Of a stretch of 64,000 bases of DNA, positions 48,584-59,277 are shown piece by piece. The translations under genes were made by a program, and so were the position numbers. Source of the stretch: Pseudomonas tensinigenes (GTDB lineage: Bacteria; Pseudomonadota; Gammaproteobacteria; Pseudomonadales; Pseudomonadaceae); assembly GCF_014268445.2 (NCBI RefSeq), contig NZ_CP077089.1, positions 858,501-922,500 of the forward strand. The letters are read 5' to 3'. The notes under the pieces are model-generated. The model was given only the letters and a program-made list of their open reading frames with translations. It was not told the DNA's origin and did no database searches. The first letter of the stretch is position 1, and each line of letters starts with the position of its first letter.

Positions 48584-49597
48584 ATGCCAACGTTTTCTGA
48601 GCGTCATGTAGTGTTCTGGGTCAGTTGCATCATCATTTTCGGCGGTTTGCTGCTGGTGCTGCCGCTGCGCTTGTTGCCCAGTCTGTTGGCCGGTTTGCTG
48701 GTGTATGAACTGGTCAACATGCTCACTCCGCAACTGCAACGGCTGATCGAAGGCCGCCGCGCGCGCTGGCTGGCGGTGGCGTTGCTGGGGACGTTGGTCG
48801 TCAGCGTTCTGGCGCTGATCTTCGCCGGCGCGATCAGTTTTCTCCTGCACGAAGCAGAAAATCCCGGCGCTTCCCTCGATAAATTCATGGGCGTGGTTGA
48901 TCGCGCACGCGGGCAATTGCCGCCGTTCATCGACGCCTACCTGCCCGCCAGTGCTGCGGAATTTCGCGTGGCGATCGGCGAGTGGATGAGCAAGCACTTG
49001 TCCGACCTGCAACTGGTCGGCAAAGACGCGGCGCACATGTTCGTCACGCTGCTGATCGGCATGGTGCTCGGCGCGATCATCGCCTTGCAGCGCATCCCCG
49101 ACGTGACCAAACGCAAACCGCTGGCCGCCGCGCTGTTTGACCGTTTGCACCTGCTGGTGCAGGCGTTTCGCAACATCGTCTTCGCGCAGATCAAGATTTC
49201 CCTGCTCAACACGTTCTTCACCGGAATTTTTCTCGCGGTGATCCTGCCGATGTTCGGCATCAAACTGCCGCTGACCAAAACCCTGATCGTGCTGACCTTC
49301 CTGCTCGGCCTGTTGCCGGTGATCGGCAATCTGATGTCGAACACGCTGATCACCATCGTCGGCCTGTCACTGTCGATCTGGGTGGCGATTGCCGCGCTGG
49401 GTTATCTGATCTTTATCCACAAGCTCGAGTACTTCCTCAACGCGCGGATTGTCGGCGGGCAGATCAGTGCCAAGTCGTGGGAGTTGCTGCTGGCGATGCT
49501 GGTGTTCGAGGCCGCGTTCGGCTTGCCGGGGGTGGTGGCGGGGCCGATTTATTATGCGTACCTGAAGAGTGAGTTGAAGTTGGGAGGAATGGTTTAA
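48584..49597 (+). CDS. AI-2E-family transporter
   Basis: A 337-residue polytopic membrane protein. The first two hydrophobic segments (VFWVSCIIIFGGLLLVLPLR) and the conserved C-terminal block (LLGLLPVIGNLMSNTLITIV, then GGQISAKSWELLLAMLVFEA) define the AI-2E (YdiK/TqsA) family. Some members export autoinducer 2 and others act as Na+/H+ antiporters, so the substrate is uncertain. GAGG lies just before the ATG. Confidence 0.9.
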   Translation: MPTFSERHVVFWVSCIIIFGGLLLVLPLRLLPSLLAGLLVYELVNMLTPQLQRLIEGRRARWLAVALLGTLVVSVLALIFAGAISFLLHEAENPGASLDKFMGVVDRARGQLPPFIDAYLPASAAEFRVAIGEWMSKHLSDLQLVGKDAAHMFVTLLIGMVLGAIIALQRIPDVTKRKPLAAALFDRLHLLVQAFRNIVFAQIKISLLNTFFTGIFLAVILPMFGIKLPLTKTLIVLTFLLGLLPVIGNLMSNTLITIVGLSLSIWVAIAALGYLIFIHKLEYFLNARIVGGQISAKSWELLLAMLVFEAAFGLPGVVAGPIYYAYLKSELKLGGMV

Positions 49598-49599
49598 CA

Positions 49600-49710
49600 G
49601 CAGCTTCGAGTTGCAAGCTTCAAGCTACAAGTAAAAGCAGAAGCGCGAGTCGCAGTGGCTCTTGCTTTTGCTCTTACTTGCCGCTTGCAGCTTAAAACTT
49701 GCAGCTGCCG
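49600..49710. repeat. Inverted repeat with CTACAAG-type arms
   Basis: CAGCAGCTTCGAGTTGCAAG then CTTCAAGCTACAAGT, facing CTTGCCGCTTGCAGC and AAAACTTGCAGCTGC. The same family as at 24580. It fills the gap between converging genes and may act as terminator. Confidence 0.72.
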
Positions 49711-50979
49711 TTAAACGCCATAGCGTTTGCGGGCTTCAATCGCCAATCCGCTACCAATGCTGCCAAAGATATTCCCTTCGACATGCCGCGCATTCGGCAG
49801 CATCGCCGAGACGCTGTTGCGCAGCGCCGGAATCCCGCTCGAACCGCCGGTGAAGAACACCGTGTCGACCTGATCCACCGCCACACCGGCATCGTTCAAC
49901 AGCTGGGTAACACTGCCGCGCACCCGCTCCAGCAGCGCATCAATCGCCGATTCAAACAGCGCTCGGGTCAGCTCAACACTCAAACCGGCTTCGATGCGGT
50001 CCAGCGGCACATGGCGGCTGTCGGTATGGGTCAGCTGAATCTTGGTTTCTTCGACTTCCATCGCCAGCCAGTGCCCGGCGCGCTGTTCGATCAGCTTGAA
50101 CAGGCGATCGATGCCACCGGTGTCTTCGATGTCGTAGCGCATGCTGCCCAGCGCCAGGCTGGATTTCTGCGAATACACCGAGTTGATGGTGTGCCAGGTC
50201 GCCAGGTTCATGTGGTGGCTGGTCGGCATGTAGGCGCCGCTCTTCATGCGGCTGCCGTAGCCGAACAGCGGCATCAGGCCTTGCAGGCTCAACTGTTTGT
50301 CGAAGTCGGTACCGCCGATGTGCACGCCGCCAGTGGCGAGGATGTCGTCGTGACGGTTATCGAAACCGCGACGCTCCGGCGACAGGCGCACCAGCGAGAA
50401 GTCGGAGGTACCACCGCCGATGTCGACGATCAGTACCAGTTCTTCTTTCTCGATGGTCGACTCGTAGTCGAACGCTGCCGCAATCGGTTCGTACTGGAAG
50501 GAGACTTCCTTGAAGCCGATCTTCTTGGCCACGTCGACCAAGGTGTCTTCGGCTTCCTGGTCAGCCAGCGGATCGTCATCGACGAAGAACACCGGACGCC
50601 CGAGCACCACTTGTTCGAATTCCCGACCGGCGGCGGTTTCCGCACGGCTCTTCAACTGGCCGATGAACAGGCCGAGCAAGTCCTTGAACGGCATTGCCGT
50701 GCCGAGCACGCTGGTGTCGTGCTTGATCAGCTTGGAACCGAGCAGGCTTTTCAGCGAGCGCATCAGGCGGCCTTCGTAGCCTTCCAGGTACTCGTGCAGG
50801 GCCAGACGACCGTACACCGGGCGGCGTTCCTCGATGTTGAAGAAGACCACCGACGGCAGGGTGATCTTGTCGTCTTCCAGCGCGATCATCGTTTCCATGC
50901 CGGGGCGCAGCCAGCCGACGGTGGAGTTGGACGTGCCGAAGTCGATGCCGCAGGCACGGGCTGGAGAGGCGTCTTTCAT
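49711..50979 (-). CDS. YegD-like Hsp70-family protein
   Basis: A 422-residue protein with the actin/Hsp70 nucleotide-binding domain only. Phosphate 1 loop is GIDFGTSNSTVG, phosphate 2 VDIGGGTSDFS and the adenosine loop FFTGGSSGIPALR. The C-terminal substrate-binding domain of DnaK is absent, as in E. coli YegD. It is divergent from cbpA (DnaJ-like) with 292 bp between, an arrangement that suggests chaperone cooperation. Confidence 0.92.
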   Translation of the reverse strand: MKDASPARACGIDFGTSNSTVGWLRPGMETMIALEDDKITLPSVVFFNIEERRPVYGRLALHEYLEGYEGRLMRSLKSLLGSKLIKHDTSVLGTAMPFKDLLGLFIGQLKSRAETAAGREFEQVVLGRPVFFVDDDPLADQEAEDTLVDVAKKIGFKEVSFQYEPIAAAFDYESTIEKEELVLIVDIGGGTSDFSLVRLSPERRGFDNRHDDILATGGVHIGGTDFDKQLSLQGLMPLFGYGSRMKSGAYMPTSHHMNLATWHTINSVYSQKSSLALGSMRYDIEDTGGIDRLFKLIEQRAGHWLAMEVEETKIQLTHTDSRHVPLDRIEAGLSVELTRALFESAIDALLERVRGSVTQLLNDAGVAVDQVDTVFFTGGSSGIPALRNSVSAMLPNARHVEGNIFGSIGSGLAIEARKRYGV

Positions 50980-51074
50980 GTCTTTCGGTTCCGGTCAAAA
51001 AAACGGCCGCGCAGTGTATGTCAGTGCGCGCCAGATTCGAAGGCCGGTCATCTGCTATTTCACGACTAAACTGC

Positions 51075-51100
51075 CTTGAAACCTCAAGCTTTGCCCCAAA
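51075..51100 (+). promoter_or_regulatory. Heat-shock (sigma-32) type promoter of cbpA
   Basis: CTTGAA-N13-CCCCAAA fits the sigma-32 consensus CTTGAA-N13/14-CCCCATNT. Transcription would begin about 165 bp before cbpA. Confidence 0.6.
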
Positions 51101-51271
51101 CTTGCTGGCATGGGCCGGCAGAACCACCGGCGGTCGCAAGAACCGCCGTCCACTGCCGATAAACTTCTGCTGCGCCACCCGGTCACAACCTTGAGATCGG
51201 TCAACCCGGCACGCGCGAATCGGCGCATGCTGGCATCGGCGCGAAATCGATAACGGATGGTGATTCCTTCA

Positions 51272-52222
51272 ATGGACTTCAAAGACTATTACAAGATACT
51301 CGGCGTGGAGCCGACAGCAGACGACAAGGCAATCAAGGCTGCCTATCGCAAGCTGGCGCGCAAATACCACCCCGATGTCAGCAAGGAAAAGGACGCCGAG
51401 GCCAAGTTCAAAGACGCCTCGGAAGCCTATGAAGCGCTGAAAAGCGCCGACAAACGCGCCGAATACGACGAGCTGCGCCGTTATGGCCAACATGGTCAGC
51501 CGTTCCAGGGGCCACCGGGCTGGCAGAGCCGAGGCGGCTTTGGCGGTGGCGGTGGCGACACCGGTGACTTCTCGGACTTCTTCAGTTCGATCTTCGGCAA
51601 TCGCGGCCCCGGTTTCGGTGGCGGTGAAGGTCGGCAACAACGCAGTGCAGGGCGCCGAGGGCAAGACGTGGAAATGGAACTGCCGATCTTCCTCGAGGAG
51701 ACGCTGGCGAACGAATCGAAGAAAGTCACCTTCCAGGTGCCGCAATACAACGCCAACGGCCAGCACGTCAGCAACACCAGCAAAAGCCTGAACGTGAAGA
51801 TCCCGGCGGGCGTTACCGACGGCGAGCGCATTCGCCTCAAAGGCCAGGGCGCCCCGGGCGTCGGTGGCGGGGCGAATGGCGATCTGTACCTGACCATTCG
51901 TTTTGCGCCGCACCCGAAATTCGATGTCGAAGGCGAAAACCTGATCATCACCTTGCCGCTGGCGCCGTGGGAACTGGCGCTGGGTGCTGAAGTAGCGGTG
52001 CCGACCCTGACCGGCAAGATCAACCTCAAGGTCCCGGCCGGCAGCCAGAATGGCCAGCGCATGCGCGCCAAGGGTCATGGCCTGAAAAACAAGGCCGGCG
52101 AGCGCGGTTATCTGTTCGTGCAACTCAAAGCCGTGATGCCGAAAACCTCCGACGACGAGGTCAAGGCACTGTGGCAGGAACTGGCAAAGAAAGCCGCGTT
52201 CAATCCGCGAGAGAACTTCTGA
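51272..52222 (+). CDS. cbpA: DnaJ-like co-chaperone CbpA
   Basis: A 316-residue protein. J domain at 1-70 ([20 protein letters not shown]) with HPD intact in KYHPDVS; Gly/Phe linker at 85-125; two C-terminal peptide-binding domains, with no zinc-finger region, ending [11 protein letters not shown]. It works with DnaK and binds curved DNA in E. coli. The start MDFKDYY matches family members; five extra codons upstream are possible. Followed 23 bp later by its modulator cbpM. Confidence 0.95.
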   Translation: MDFKDYYKILGVEPTADDKAIKAAYRKLARKYHPDVSKEKDAEAKFKDASEAYEALKSADKRAEYDELRRYGQHGQPFQGPPGWQSRGGFGGGGGDTGDFSDFFSSIFGNRGPGFGGGEGRQQRSAGRRGQDVEMELPIFLEETLANESKKVTFQVPQYNANGQHVSNTSKSLNVKIPAGVTDGERIRLKGQGAPGVGGGANGDLYLTIRFAPHPKFDVEGENLIITLPLAPWELALGAEVAVPTLTGKINLKVPAGSQNGQRMRAKGHGLKNKAGERGYLFVQLKAVMPKTSDDEVKALWQELAKKAAFNPRENF

Positions 52223-52245
52223 ATTCGACGACGGAGTAGCCCATC

Positions 52246-52551
52246 ATGAGCAGCCCCCTGATCGTTCAACTGGACCTGGCAGAATTCTGTGAGGCGGCCG
52301 ATTTGTCGGACGTCTACGTGATCGAAATCGTCGAGCACGGCATCCTCGAACCTCAGGGCGCGCAGCCCCGGGAATGGCGCTTCACCGATTACGAATTGGC
52401 CTTGGCCAAGCGTGCGGCAAAGTTGCGCCGTGATCTGGAGCTGGAGTGGGAAGGCGTCGCCCTGGCGCTGGATCTGCTGGAAGAGGTGCGCGAGCTACGC
52501 GCCGAGAACCGCATGTTGCGGCAACGGTTGGGGCGGTTGGTAGTTGAGTAG
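52246..52551 (+). CDS. cbpM: Chaperone modulator CbpM
   Basis: A 101-residue helical protein; the N-terminal MerR-like winged region (EFCEAADLSDVYVIEIVEHG) binds the J domain of CbpA and inhibits its stimulation of DnaK. The C-terminal helix is a coiled coil (LLEEVRELRAENRMLRQRLG). It is co-transcribed with cbpA and followed by a REP doublet. Confidence 0.92.
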   Translation: MSSPLIVQLDLAEFCEAADLSDVYVIEIVEHGILEPQGAQPREWRFTDYELALAKRAAKLRRDLELEWEGVALALDLLEEVRELRAENRMLRQRLGRLVVE

Positions 52552-52587
52552 ATAGCCTGATGTTTTCCGGTTGGTTGATCGGGCCTC

Positions 52588-52652
52588 TTCGCGAGCAGGC
52601 TCGCTCCCACAGGAATACGCATTCCAATGTGGGAGCGAGCCTGCTCGCGAAG
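52588..52652. repeat. REP doublet (tail-to-tail)
   Basis: It lies between the converging cbpM and histidine-kinase genes. Confidence 0.9.
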
Positions 52653-52674
52653 AACGATAACGCGGTATCGCTGA

Positions 52675-53802
52675 CTACACCCTCTTGGGCAAGACCACGC
52701 TGAACCGTGTGCCGTCGGTCTCATTCGAGCTGACTTCAATCGTCCCGCCATGGGCGTTGACCACTTCCCTGACGATAAACAATCCCAGCCCCAGGCTGGT
52801 CGAAGGCTGCCCCGGTTCTTCATCGGCGCTGCGCACCAACGGGTCGAAAATAGTCCCCAGCGTCTCTTCCGGAATCGGTGTGCCGAAGTTGTGCACCGAC
52901 AGGCACACCGCGTCCGCTTCCTCCTGCAACGTCAACGTTACCTGCTGTGTGTTCGAGCCATGCTGCAACGCATTGCCGATCAGGTTCTGCAGCAATTGAT
53001 TGATACGCCCCGCGTCCCACACACCTCGTGTATCGCCGTGAATGTGCAGCACCGGCGAGCAATGCGGGTTGCCGGCGCAGGCTTCGGCAATCGCCGCCTG
53101 CGCCGCCTCGGCCAGATCCATCGGGGCCGGCTCGATCGGCAGGCTTTTACCGAGACGACTGCGCACCAGCTCCAGCAAATCACTGATCATTGCCGCCATG
53201 TGCCCGACGCTGCGTTTGATGTTGTGAGCGCACATCAGCGCTTCGCCCTCGAGCGTGGATTTGCGCAGCAACAGGTCGTTGGACATGCCCACCGCCTGCA
53301 ACGGTGCGCGCAGGTCATGGCCGAGTATCGCCAGGAATATATCCCGTGAACGGTTGACCTGTTCAGCGTAGGCCGCCGTCGACTCGGCGAGCGCTTCATC
53401 AATGGCTTCATTGAAGCGGATCATGTCCTGAAAGCAGGCCATGTCCGGTGATTCAAGACTGTCGACCCAGCGCCGAATCACACAGGCACGCAAGTGACGA
53501 AATTCCGAGGTCATCTGGACCAGGTCAAAACCGACAGTGTGGCGCAGCTCGCCATGACTGGCGCCGGCCTGGTCCAGACTCGGGGTCATTTCCGGACCTT
53601 CACCCTTGGCTTTGGCCGCTTGCTCCTGCGCTGTCTGTGGTTTGCTCATGTCTCGTGCGGCGGCCAGCAAGATAGCTTTGGCGTGGTCACGCAGTGCAGT
53701 GGCGTCCAGATAATCGGCAGCGGGGGTAATGGTGGCTGCAAATTCCTCCCAGTCATCGACGATACAGTCCACGTGCTGCCTGATGAATTCGGATAGACGC
53801 AT
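52675..53802 (-). CDS. Soluble sensor histidine kinase with RsbRD-like N-terminus
   Basis: A 375-residue cytoplasmic kinase without membrane segments. Residues 1-140 resemble the RsbRD N-terminal sensor domain (FIRQHVDCIVDDWEEFAATI). The phosphoacceptor His is in LAILGHDLRAPLQAV at about 160; the ATPase domain has the N box NLIGNALQHG and G box SLGLGLFIVREVVNAHGG. No response regulator is adjacent, so it is an orphan kinase, and its output is unknown. Confidence 0.9.
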   Translation of the reverse strand: MRLSEFIRQHVDCIVDDWEEFAATITPAADYLDATALRDHAKAILLAAARDMSKPQTAQEQAAKAKGEGPEMTPSLDQAGASHGELRHTVGFDLVQMTSEFRHLRACVIRRWVDSLESPDMACFQDMIRFNEAIDEALAESTAAYAEQVNRSRDIFLAILGHDLRAPLQAVGMSNDLLLRKSTLEGEALMCAHNIKRSVGHMAAMISDLLELVRSRLGKSLPIEPAPMDLAEAAQAAIAEACAGNPHCSPVLHIHGDTRGVWDAGRINQLLQNLIGNALQHGSNTQQVTLTLQEEADAVCLSVHNFGTPIPEETLGTIFDPLVRSADEEPGQPSTSLGLGLFIVREVVNAHGGTIEVSSNETDGTRFSVVLPKRV

Positions 53803-54127
53803 GGCCGGTTCCTTTCTGGAGAGTCTCGCGATACTAGTCTCTTTGCCCGACGGTAAAAACTACCGTTCAGGGGGGTGTCTTGCAGACTGGATGGCGAGTT
53901 CGTTCCTGCTGACTTTCCTGCTTGTGAAATTCGCTAATCAGTTAGCCGAGTACGCGGCTATTAACAATATTCCGGTTTTTAATTTCTTTTGCCAACTGCA
54001 TAGTCTGGTCGGGCCTGTGGTGGAGAAATGGAACTCTCCCTTCAGGGCACCATGCAAAAAAGTTAGAGATTCAGGTTTCGGATAAGCAAAAGGGCAATGT
54101 CGCCCTTAACGTTCAAGGATGAAAACC
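53803..54127. other. Intergenic region upstream of the SET-domain gene
   Basis: 325 bases, partly AT-rich between 53930 and 54000. A hairpin AAGGGC-AATGTC-GCCCTT (54090-54107) sits eight bases before the AAGG of the SET gene. I found no confident promoter or hrp box. Confidence 0.4.
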
Positions 54128-55534
54128 ATGCCGCTAAAGCCGCCCTCCAAGGGTGCCGTCACCAGTGATGTGCACACACGCGCGACACCCACGCCCGATG
54201 GGCATACGTCGCCTGGGCAAGCGCCACCACGTACCGATTTCGGCCCTGCCACCGCCACGCCTTCGCGATCATCTTCTGCGCCGGGCGGATCCGCGCTGAC
54301 TCTTGACGCGGATGCCACGTCGTCCACGCCCTCGGTTGCAGTGCGACAAATCCCATCTTCCTCAAGCAGGGCGACCAGGGCAGATCAACTGCCGTGGGCG
54401 GATTATCTGAGCAAAGCACCGATCGGGCTTCTGCGGCCGGCCGAGGCGCCGGGGCTGTGGACATTGAAGGGCCGTCGGTATGCCAAAGTACCTGACGGCG
54501 TGGTACAGGTGGGGGAGGACTCTCTAACGGGACAATTACGGGCCAAGCTGGCCAGTCAACTGAACCCCAAAGGCCCCGTGCTCGTTTGGGATCCCGACGT
54601 GCATCTCTGGCACCCGCTGGAGGAATCCGGGTCGCCGATCCTGCGCTCCAACCGCCGCAAGAGTTCTGTGGAAACACCGCTGTCCGACGACGAGTTCGAG
54701 ATGGCTCTGGAGTTCTTGCCGGACCGGTCGCAAACCGTGGATGACGTGTTTGAGTTGGCCTCCGAATCGATGCCGATCCAGCCGTATACCGCGCAGGAAC
54801 TCAGCTTCATGAGGCAAGAGGTACGCTATACATCGTTGAGTAATCAACGAGGCTCCTACAATCGCGCCAACAACGGCAAGTACCCGCTCCGGGACAGTCT
54901 CGGCAGGCCCGTGCGTATCCGCACATTGCAGAGCAAAGTTACTTTTGACTCGGGAGAAACCTACACCTCAGAGCAAATCAAGCCATATATAAAGTTTGAA
55001 GGTTATGAAACGGTTGCCAGGCTCTATGAGGAAAAGCTGCAACTGCGCCAATTTACCGAAGCAGACGTGCAGGTGCCGGGTGAACGAGCGCTGATCGGTC
55101 AGTCGATGGTGTTGGCGAACAGACGGATCGCCAAAGGTGAGGTCGTCGGCGTCTATGGTGGGACCATTCGATCAGGGAGGTTCCTGCTCCCCGCCGAGCA
55201 AGTGTTTTCGATGACCATTGGCATGGATGTGGTCCTCAGATCAGGTCAACTCGGCCCTGGCCCGATCGCCGTCGTGGGAGACAACATCATTTCCAGGATC
55301 AATACCCACTTTATTTATGACGATGCCGGCAAACCCCTGCGGCAAGCGCCGGACGGCTACAACATCAACCTGATAGGGTTTAAGGTCGAGGCTGATCTGC
55401 CGAACAGTGACGGTGTCACCCGCAAGACTTACTTGTTGAATAGCGCATTTGCGCTTGAAGACATTCCTGCCGGCACCGAACTGCGCTGGAACTATAACTA
55501 CAGTGACGAAGACATCGGCCTGCTTTTCTCATGA
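54128..55534 (+). CDS. SET-domain effector-like protein with shared N-terminal module
   Basis: A 468-residue protein. I chose the second ATG (MPLKPPSKGA) because its surroundings match the start of the 870-residue protein at 6.3 kb almost base for base. Residues 1-87 are a Ser/Pro/Thr-rich leader, 88-163 the module shared with the two left-edge effectors (Y93, GRRYAKVP 115-122, LWHP 160-163). A linker with NRANNGKYPLRD follows. The SET-like domain spans about 310-460: GEVVGVYGG (338-345), NIISRINTHF (386-395, in the place of the RFINHS motif) and the post-SET-like AGTELRWNYNY (448-458). Protein lysine methylation of a host target is inferred, by analogy with known bacterial SET effectors. It converges on ureC. 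Confidence 0.82.
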   Translation: MPLKPPSKGAVTSDVHTRATPTPDGHTSPGQAPPRTDFGPATATPSRSSSAPGGSALTLDADATSSTPSVAVRQIPSSSSRATRADQLPWADYLSKAPIGLLRPAEAPGLWTLKGRRYAKVPDGVVQVGEDSLTGQLRAKLASQLNPKGPVLVWDPDVHLWHPLEESGSPILRSNRRKSSVETPLSDDEFEMALEFLPDRSQTVDDVFELASESMPIQPYTAQELSFMRQEVRYTSLSNQRGSYNRANNGKYPLRDSLGRPVRIRTLQSKVTFDSGETYTSEQIKPYIKFEGYETVARLYEEKLQLRQFTEADVQVPGERALIGQSMVLANRRIAKGEVVGVYGGTIRSGRFLLPAEQVFSMTIGMDVVLRSGQLGPGPIAVVGDNIISRINTHFIYDDAGKPLRQAPDGYNINLIGFKVEADLPNSDGVTRKTYLLNSAFALEDIPAGTELRWNYNYSDEDIGLLFS

Positions 55535-55552
55535 CGAGAAGCTGTTCGGCGC

Positions 55553-55576
55553 AATACGGGCAGCAGTGCCCGTATT
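55553..55576. terminator. Hairpin between the converging SET and ureC genes
   Basis: A perfect 10-bp stem AATACGGGCA/TGCCCGTATT with GCAG loop, halfway between the two stops. No T-run on either side. Confidence 0.55.
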
Positions 55577-55590
55577 GGTAAACGTCGCCG

Positions 55591-57291
55591 TTAGAACAGA
55601 AAATACCGTTGCGCCATCGGCAACACATCAGCCGGCTCACACCAGAGCAGCACACCGTCCGCCTTGACCTGGTACGTCTGTGGATCAACATCGATGTCCG
55701 GCAGATAGTCGTTGTGGATCAGGTCGGTTTTCTGCACGTCACGGCAACCTTTGACCACGGCAATTTTCTTCTTCAACCCCAACGCTTCCGGTAAACCTGC
55801 CTCCTGCGCGGCCTGACTGATAAAGGTCAGACTGGTGGCGTGCAGCGAGCCGCCGTAACTGGCGAACATCGGCCGGTAATGTACCGGTTGTGGCGTTGGG
55901 ATCGAGGCGTTGGCGTCGCCCATCAGGCTCGCGGCAATCGCGCCGCCCTTGAGTATCAGCGTCGGTTTCACGCCAAAGAAAGCCGGGCGCCACAGCACCA
56001 GATCCGCCCATTTCCCCACTTCAACCGAACCGACTTCATGGCTGATGCCATGGGTGATCGCCGGATTGATCGTGTATTTGGCGATGTAGCGTTTGGCGCG
56101 GAAATTGTCGTTGCCTGCGCCGTCCTGCGGCAGTGGGCCGCGCTGTTTTTTCATCTTGTCGGCGGTCTGCCAGGTGCGCGTGATGACTTCGCCGACGCGG
56201 CCCATGGCCTGGCTGTCGGAGCTGATCATCGAGAACGCACCGAGGTCGTGAAGAATGTCTTCGGCGGCAATCGTTTCGCGGCGGATGCGGCTTTCGGCAA
56301 ACGCGACGTCTTCAGCAATGCTCGGGTCGAGGTGGTGGCAGACCATCAGCATGTCGAGGTGTTCGTCGATGGTGTTGCGGGTGAACGGTCGGGTCGGGTT
56401 GGTCGAACTCGGCAATACGTTGGGGAAGCCGCAAGCCTTGATGATGTCCGGCGCGTGACCACCGCCGGCACCTTCGGTGTGATAGGTGTGAATGGTGCGG
56501 CCCTTGAACGCGCCGAGGGTGGTTTCGACGAAACCGGACTCGTTGAGGGTGTCAGTGTGGATCGCCACCTGCACGTCGAACTGGTCGGCAACGCTCAGGC
56601 AGTTGTCGATGCTTGCCGGGGTGGTGCCCCAGTCTTCGTGCAGCTTGAGGCCGATGGCGCCGGCCTTGACCTGTTCGATCAGCGGTTCCGGCAGGCTGGC
56701 GTTGCCTTTGCCGGTGAGGCCGATGTTCATCGGGAAGGCGTCGGCGGCCTGAAGCATGCGCGCCAGGTGCCACGGGCCGGAGGTGCAGGTGGTGGCGTTG
56801 GTCCCGGTGGCTGGGCCGGTGCCGCCACCGATCATGGTGGTGACGCCGCTCATCAGCGCTTCTTCGATCTGCTGCGGGCAGATGAAATGGATGTGCGTGT
56901 CGATGCCGCCGGCGGTGAGGATCATGCCCTCGCCGGCGATCACTTCGGTGCCGGCGCCGATGGCGATGGTTACGTTCGGCTGCACGTCGGGGTTGCCGGC
57001 CTTGCCGATCGCGGCGATGCGCCCGTCCTTGAGGCCGACGTCGGCTTTGACGATGCCCCAGTGGTCGATGATCAGCGCGTTGGTGATCAGCGTGTCGACG
57101 ACTTCGGCCGCCAGCAGTTGGCTCTGGCCCTGGCCGTCGCGGATGACTTTGCCGCCACCGAACTTCACTTCTTCGCCGTAGGTGGTGAAGTCTTGTTCGA
57201 CTTCGATCCACAGCTCGGTGTCGGCCAGGCGCACCTTGTCGCCGACGGTGGGGCCGAACATGTCGGCGTAGGCTTGACGGGAAATCTTCAT
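55591..57291 (-). CDS. ureC: Urease alpha subunit
   Basis: A 566-residue catalytic subunit hydrolysing urea to ammonia and carbamate at a dinickel centre. First-shell ligands are visible: His pair in [12 protein letters not shown], the carbamylated Lys in [10 protein letters not shown], His in [10 protein letters not shown] and in [14 protein letters not shown], and the flap Cys/His in MVCHHLDP. The start [20 protein letters not shown] is the family start, behind AAGGCGAACGA. It is last in the ure structural cluster, separated from ureB by a REP doublet. Confidence 0.98.
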   Translation of the reverse strand: MKISRQAYADMFGPTVGDKVRLADTELWIEVEQDFTTYGEEVKFGGGKVIRDGQGQSQLLAAEVVDTLITNALIIDHWGIVKADVGLKDGRIAAIGKAGNPDVQPNVTIAIGAGTEVIAGEGMILTAGGIDTHIHFICPQQIEEALMSGVTTMIGGGTGPATGTNATTCTSGPWHLARMLQAADAFPMNIGLTGKGNASLPEPLIEQVKAGAIGLKLHEDWGTTPASIDNCLSVADQFDVQVAIHTDTLNESGFVETTLGAFKGRTIHTYHTEGAGGGHAPDIIKACGFPNVLPSSTNPTRPFTRNTIDEHLDMLMVCHHLDPSIAEDVAFAESRIRRETIAAEDILHDLGAFSMISSDSQAMGRVGEVITRTWQTADKMKKQRGPLPQDGAGNDNFRAKRYIAKYTINPAITHGISHEVGSVEVGKWADLVLWRPAFFGVKPTLILKGGAIAASLMGDANASIPTPQPVHYRPMFASYGGSLHATSLTFISQAAQEAGLPEALGLKKKIAVVKGCRDVQKTDLIHNDYLPDIDVDPQTYQVKADGVLLWCEPADVLPMAQRYFLF

Positions 57292-57341
57292 TCGTTCGCC
57301 TTGAGATTCAATTGGTTTTGAAATCGCTCGCAATACTCGCT

Positions 57342-57405
57342 TTCGCGAGCAGGCTCGCTCCCACATTTGATCGCGGTCTCATGTGGGAGCGAGCCTGCTC
57401 GCGAA
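57342..57405. repeat. REP doublet between ureB and ureC
   Basis: Tail-to-tail doublet in the 139-bp gap inside the urease operon. Confidence 0.9.
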
Positions 57406-57430
57406 GGGGCCAGAGCGGACACCGTGTTAC

Positions 57431-57735
57431 TTAGAGGTCACCCATGATCCGTCCGGCAAACCCGAACACCCGCCGATGCCCGGCATAATCCACAAGCTCA
57501 ACCTCACGACTCTGCCCCGGTTCGAAGCGTACCGCCGTCCCCGCCGGAATATTCAGACGCATGCCCCGGCTCGCCGCGCGATCAAAGGTCAACGCGTCGT
57601 TGGTTTCGAAAAAGTGATAGTGCGAGCCGACCTGAATCGGCCGGTCGCCGCTGTTGGCGACCTTCAGGCTGACGGTGCGACGGCCGGCGTTGAGTTCGAT
57701 GTCGCCGGGCTGGATCTGGTACTCGCCAGGAATCA

Positions 57736-57736
<1 letters not shown>
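57431..57736 (-). CDS. ureB: Urease beta subunit
   Basis: A 101-residue beta subunit ([31 protein letters not shown]), one of three separate urease chains in this operon. The ATG behind AAGGAG is preferred to the adjacent GTG one codon earlier. Its start overlaps the upstream GNAT stop by one base. Confidence 0.97.
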
Positions 57737-58808
<1,072 letters not shown>

Positions 58809-58817
58809 GGCGCGGCC

Positions 58818-59120
58818 TCAGACGATCGGTTGGTGGACGGTAACCAGTTTGGTGCCGTCGGGGAACGTCGCTTCGACCTGGATTTCCGGGATCATTTCCG
58901 GGATGCCTTCCATCACTTGTTCGCGGCTGAGCAGGGTGGTACCGAAGTGCATCAGCTCGGCCACGGTCTGGCCGTCACGCGCGCCTTCGAGCAGCGCTGC
59001 GGAGATATAGGCCATGGCTTCCGGGTAATTGAGTTTCACACCGCGGGCCAGCCGCCGCTCGGCGACGAGGCCGGCGGTGAAGATCAGCAGCTTGTCTTTT
59101 TCGCGTGGGGTCAGGTCCAT
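58818..59120 (-). CDS. ureA: Urease gamma subunit
   Basis: A 100-residue gamma subunit ([41 protein letters not shown]). First of the structural trio and separated from ureD by a REP doublet. Confidence 0.97.
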   Translation of the reverse strand: MDLTPREKDKLLIFTAGLVAERRLARGVKLNYPEAMAYISAALLEGARDGQTVAELMHFGTTLLSREQVMEGIPEMIPEIQVEATFPDGTKLVTVHQPIV

Positions 59121-59175
59121 TGTGGGGTTCCGTCAGGGCAGATTTAAAAGAGTGGGGACTGTTGGCACAGATCCC

Positions 59176-59265
59176 TGTGGGAGCGAGCCTGCTCGCGAAT
59201 ACGGACTCACATTCAGCATATTTGTTGGCTGACATGACGCTTTCGCGAGCAGGCTCGCTCCCACA
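59176..59265. repeat. REP doublet between ureD and ureA
   Basis: Head-to-head doublet in the 157-bp gap. Confidence 0.9.
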
Positions 59266-59277
59266 TTGAATTGCATT

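Noticed and set aside
54030..54060. hrp-box-like sequence (GGAACT, then CCATGCA) before the SET gene
   Set aside because: The second half does not match CCACNNA and the spacing is short; no such element was found before the 6.3-kb gene. A type III link therefore cannot be claimed from the promoters.
54119..54127. Upstream ATG of the SET gene as start
   Set aside because: It overlaps the AAGGATGA ribosome-binding sequence that fits the ATG at 54128, and the latter matches the start of the paralogue at 6321.
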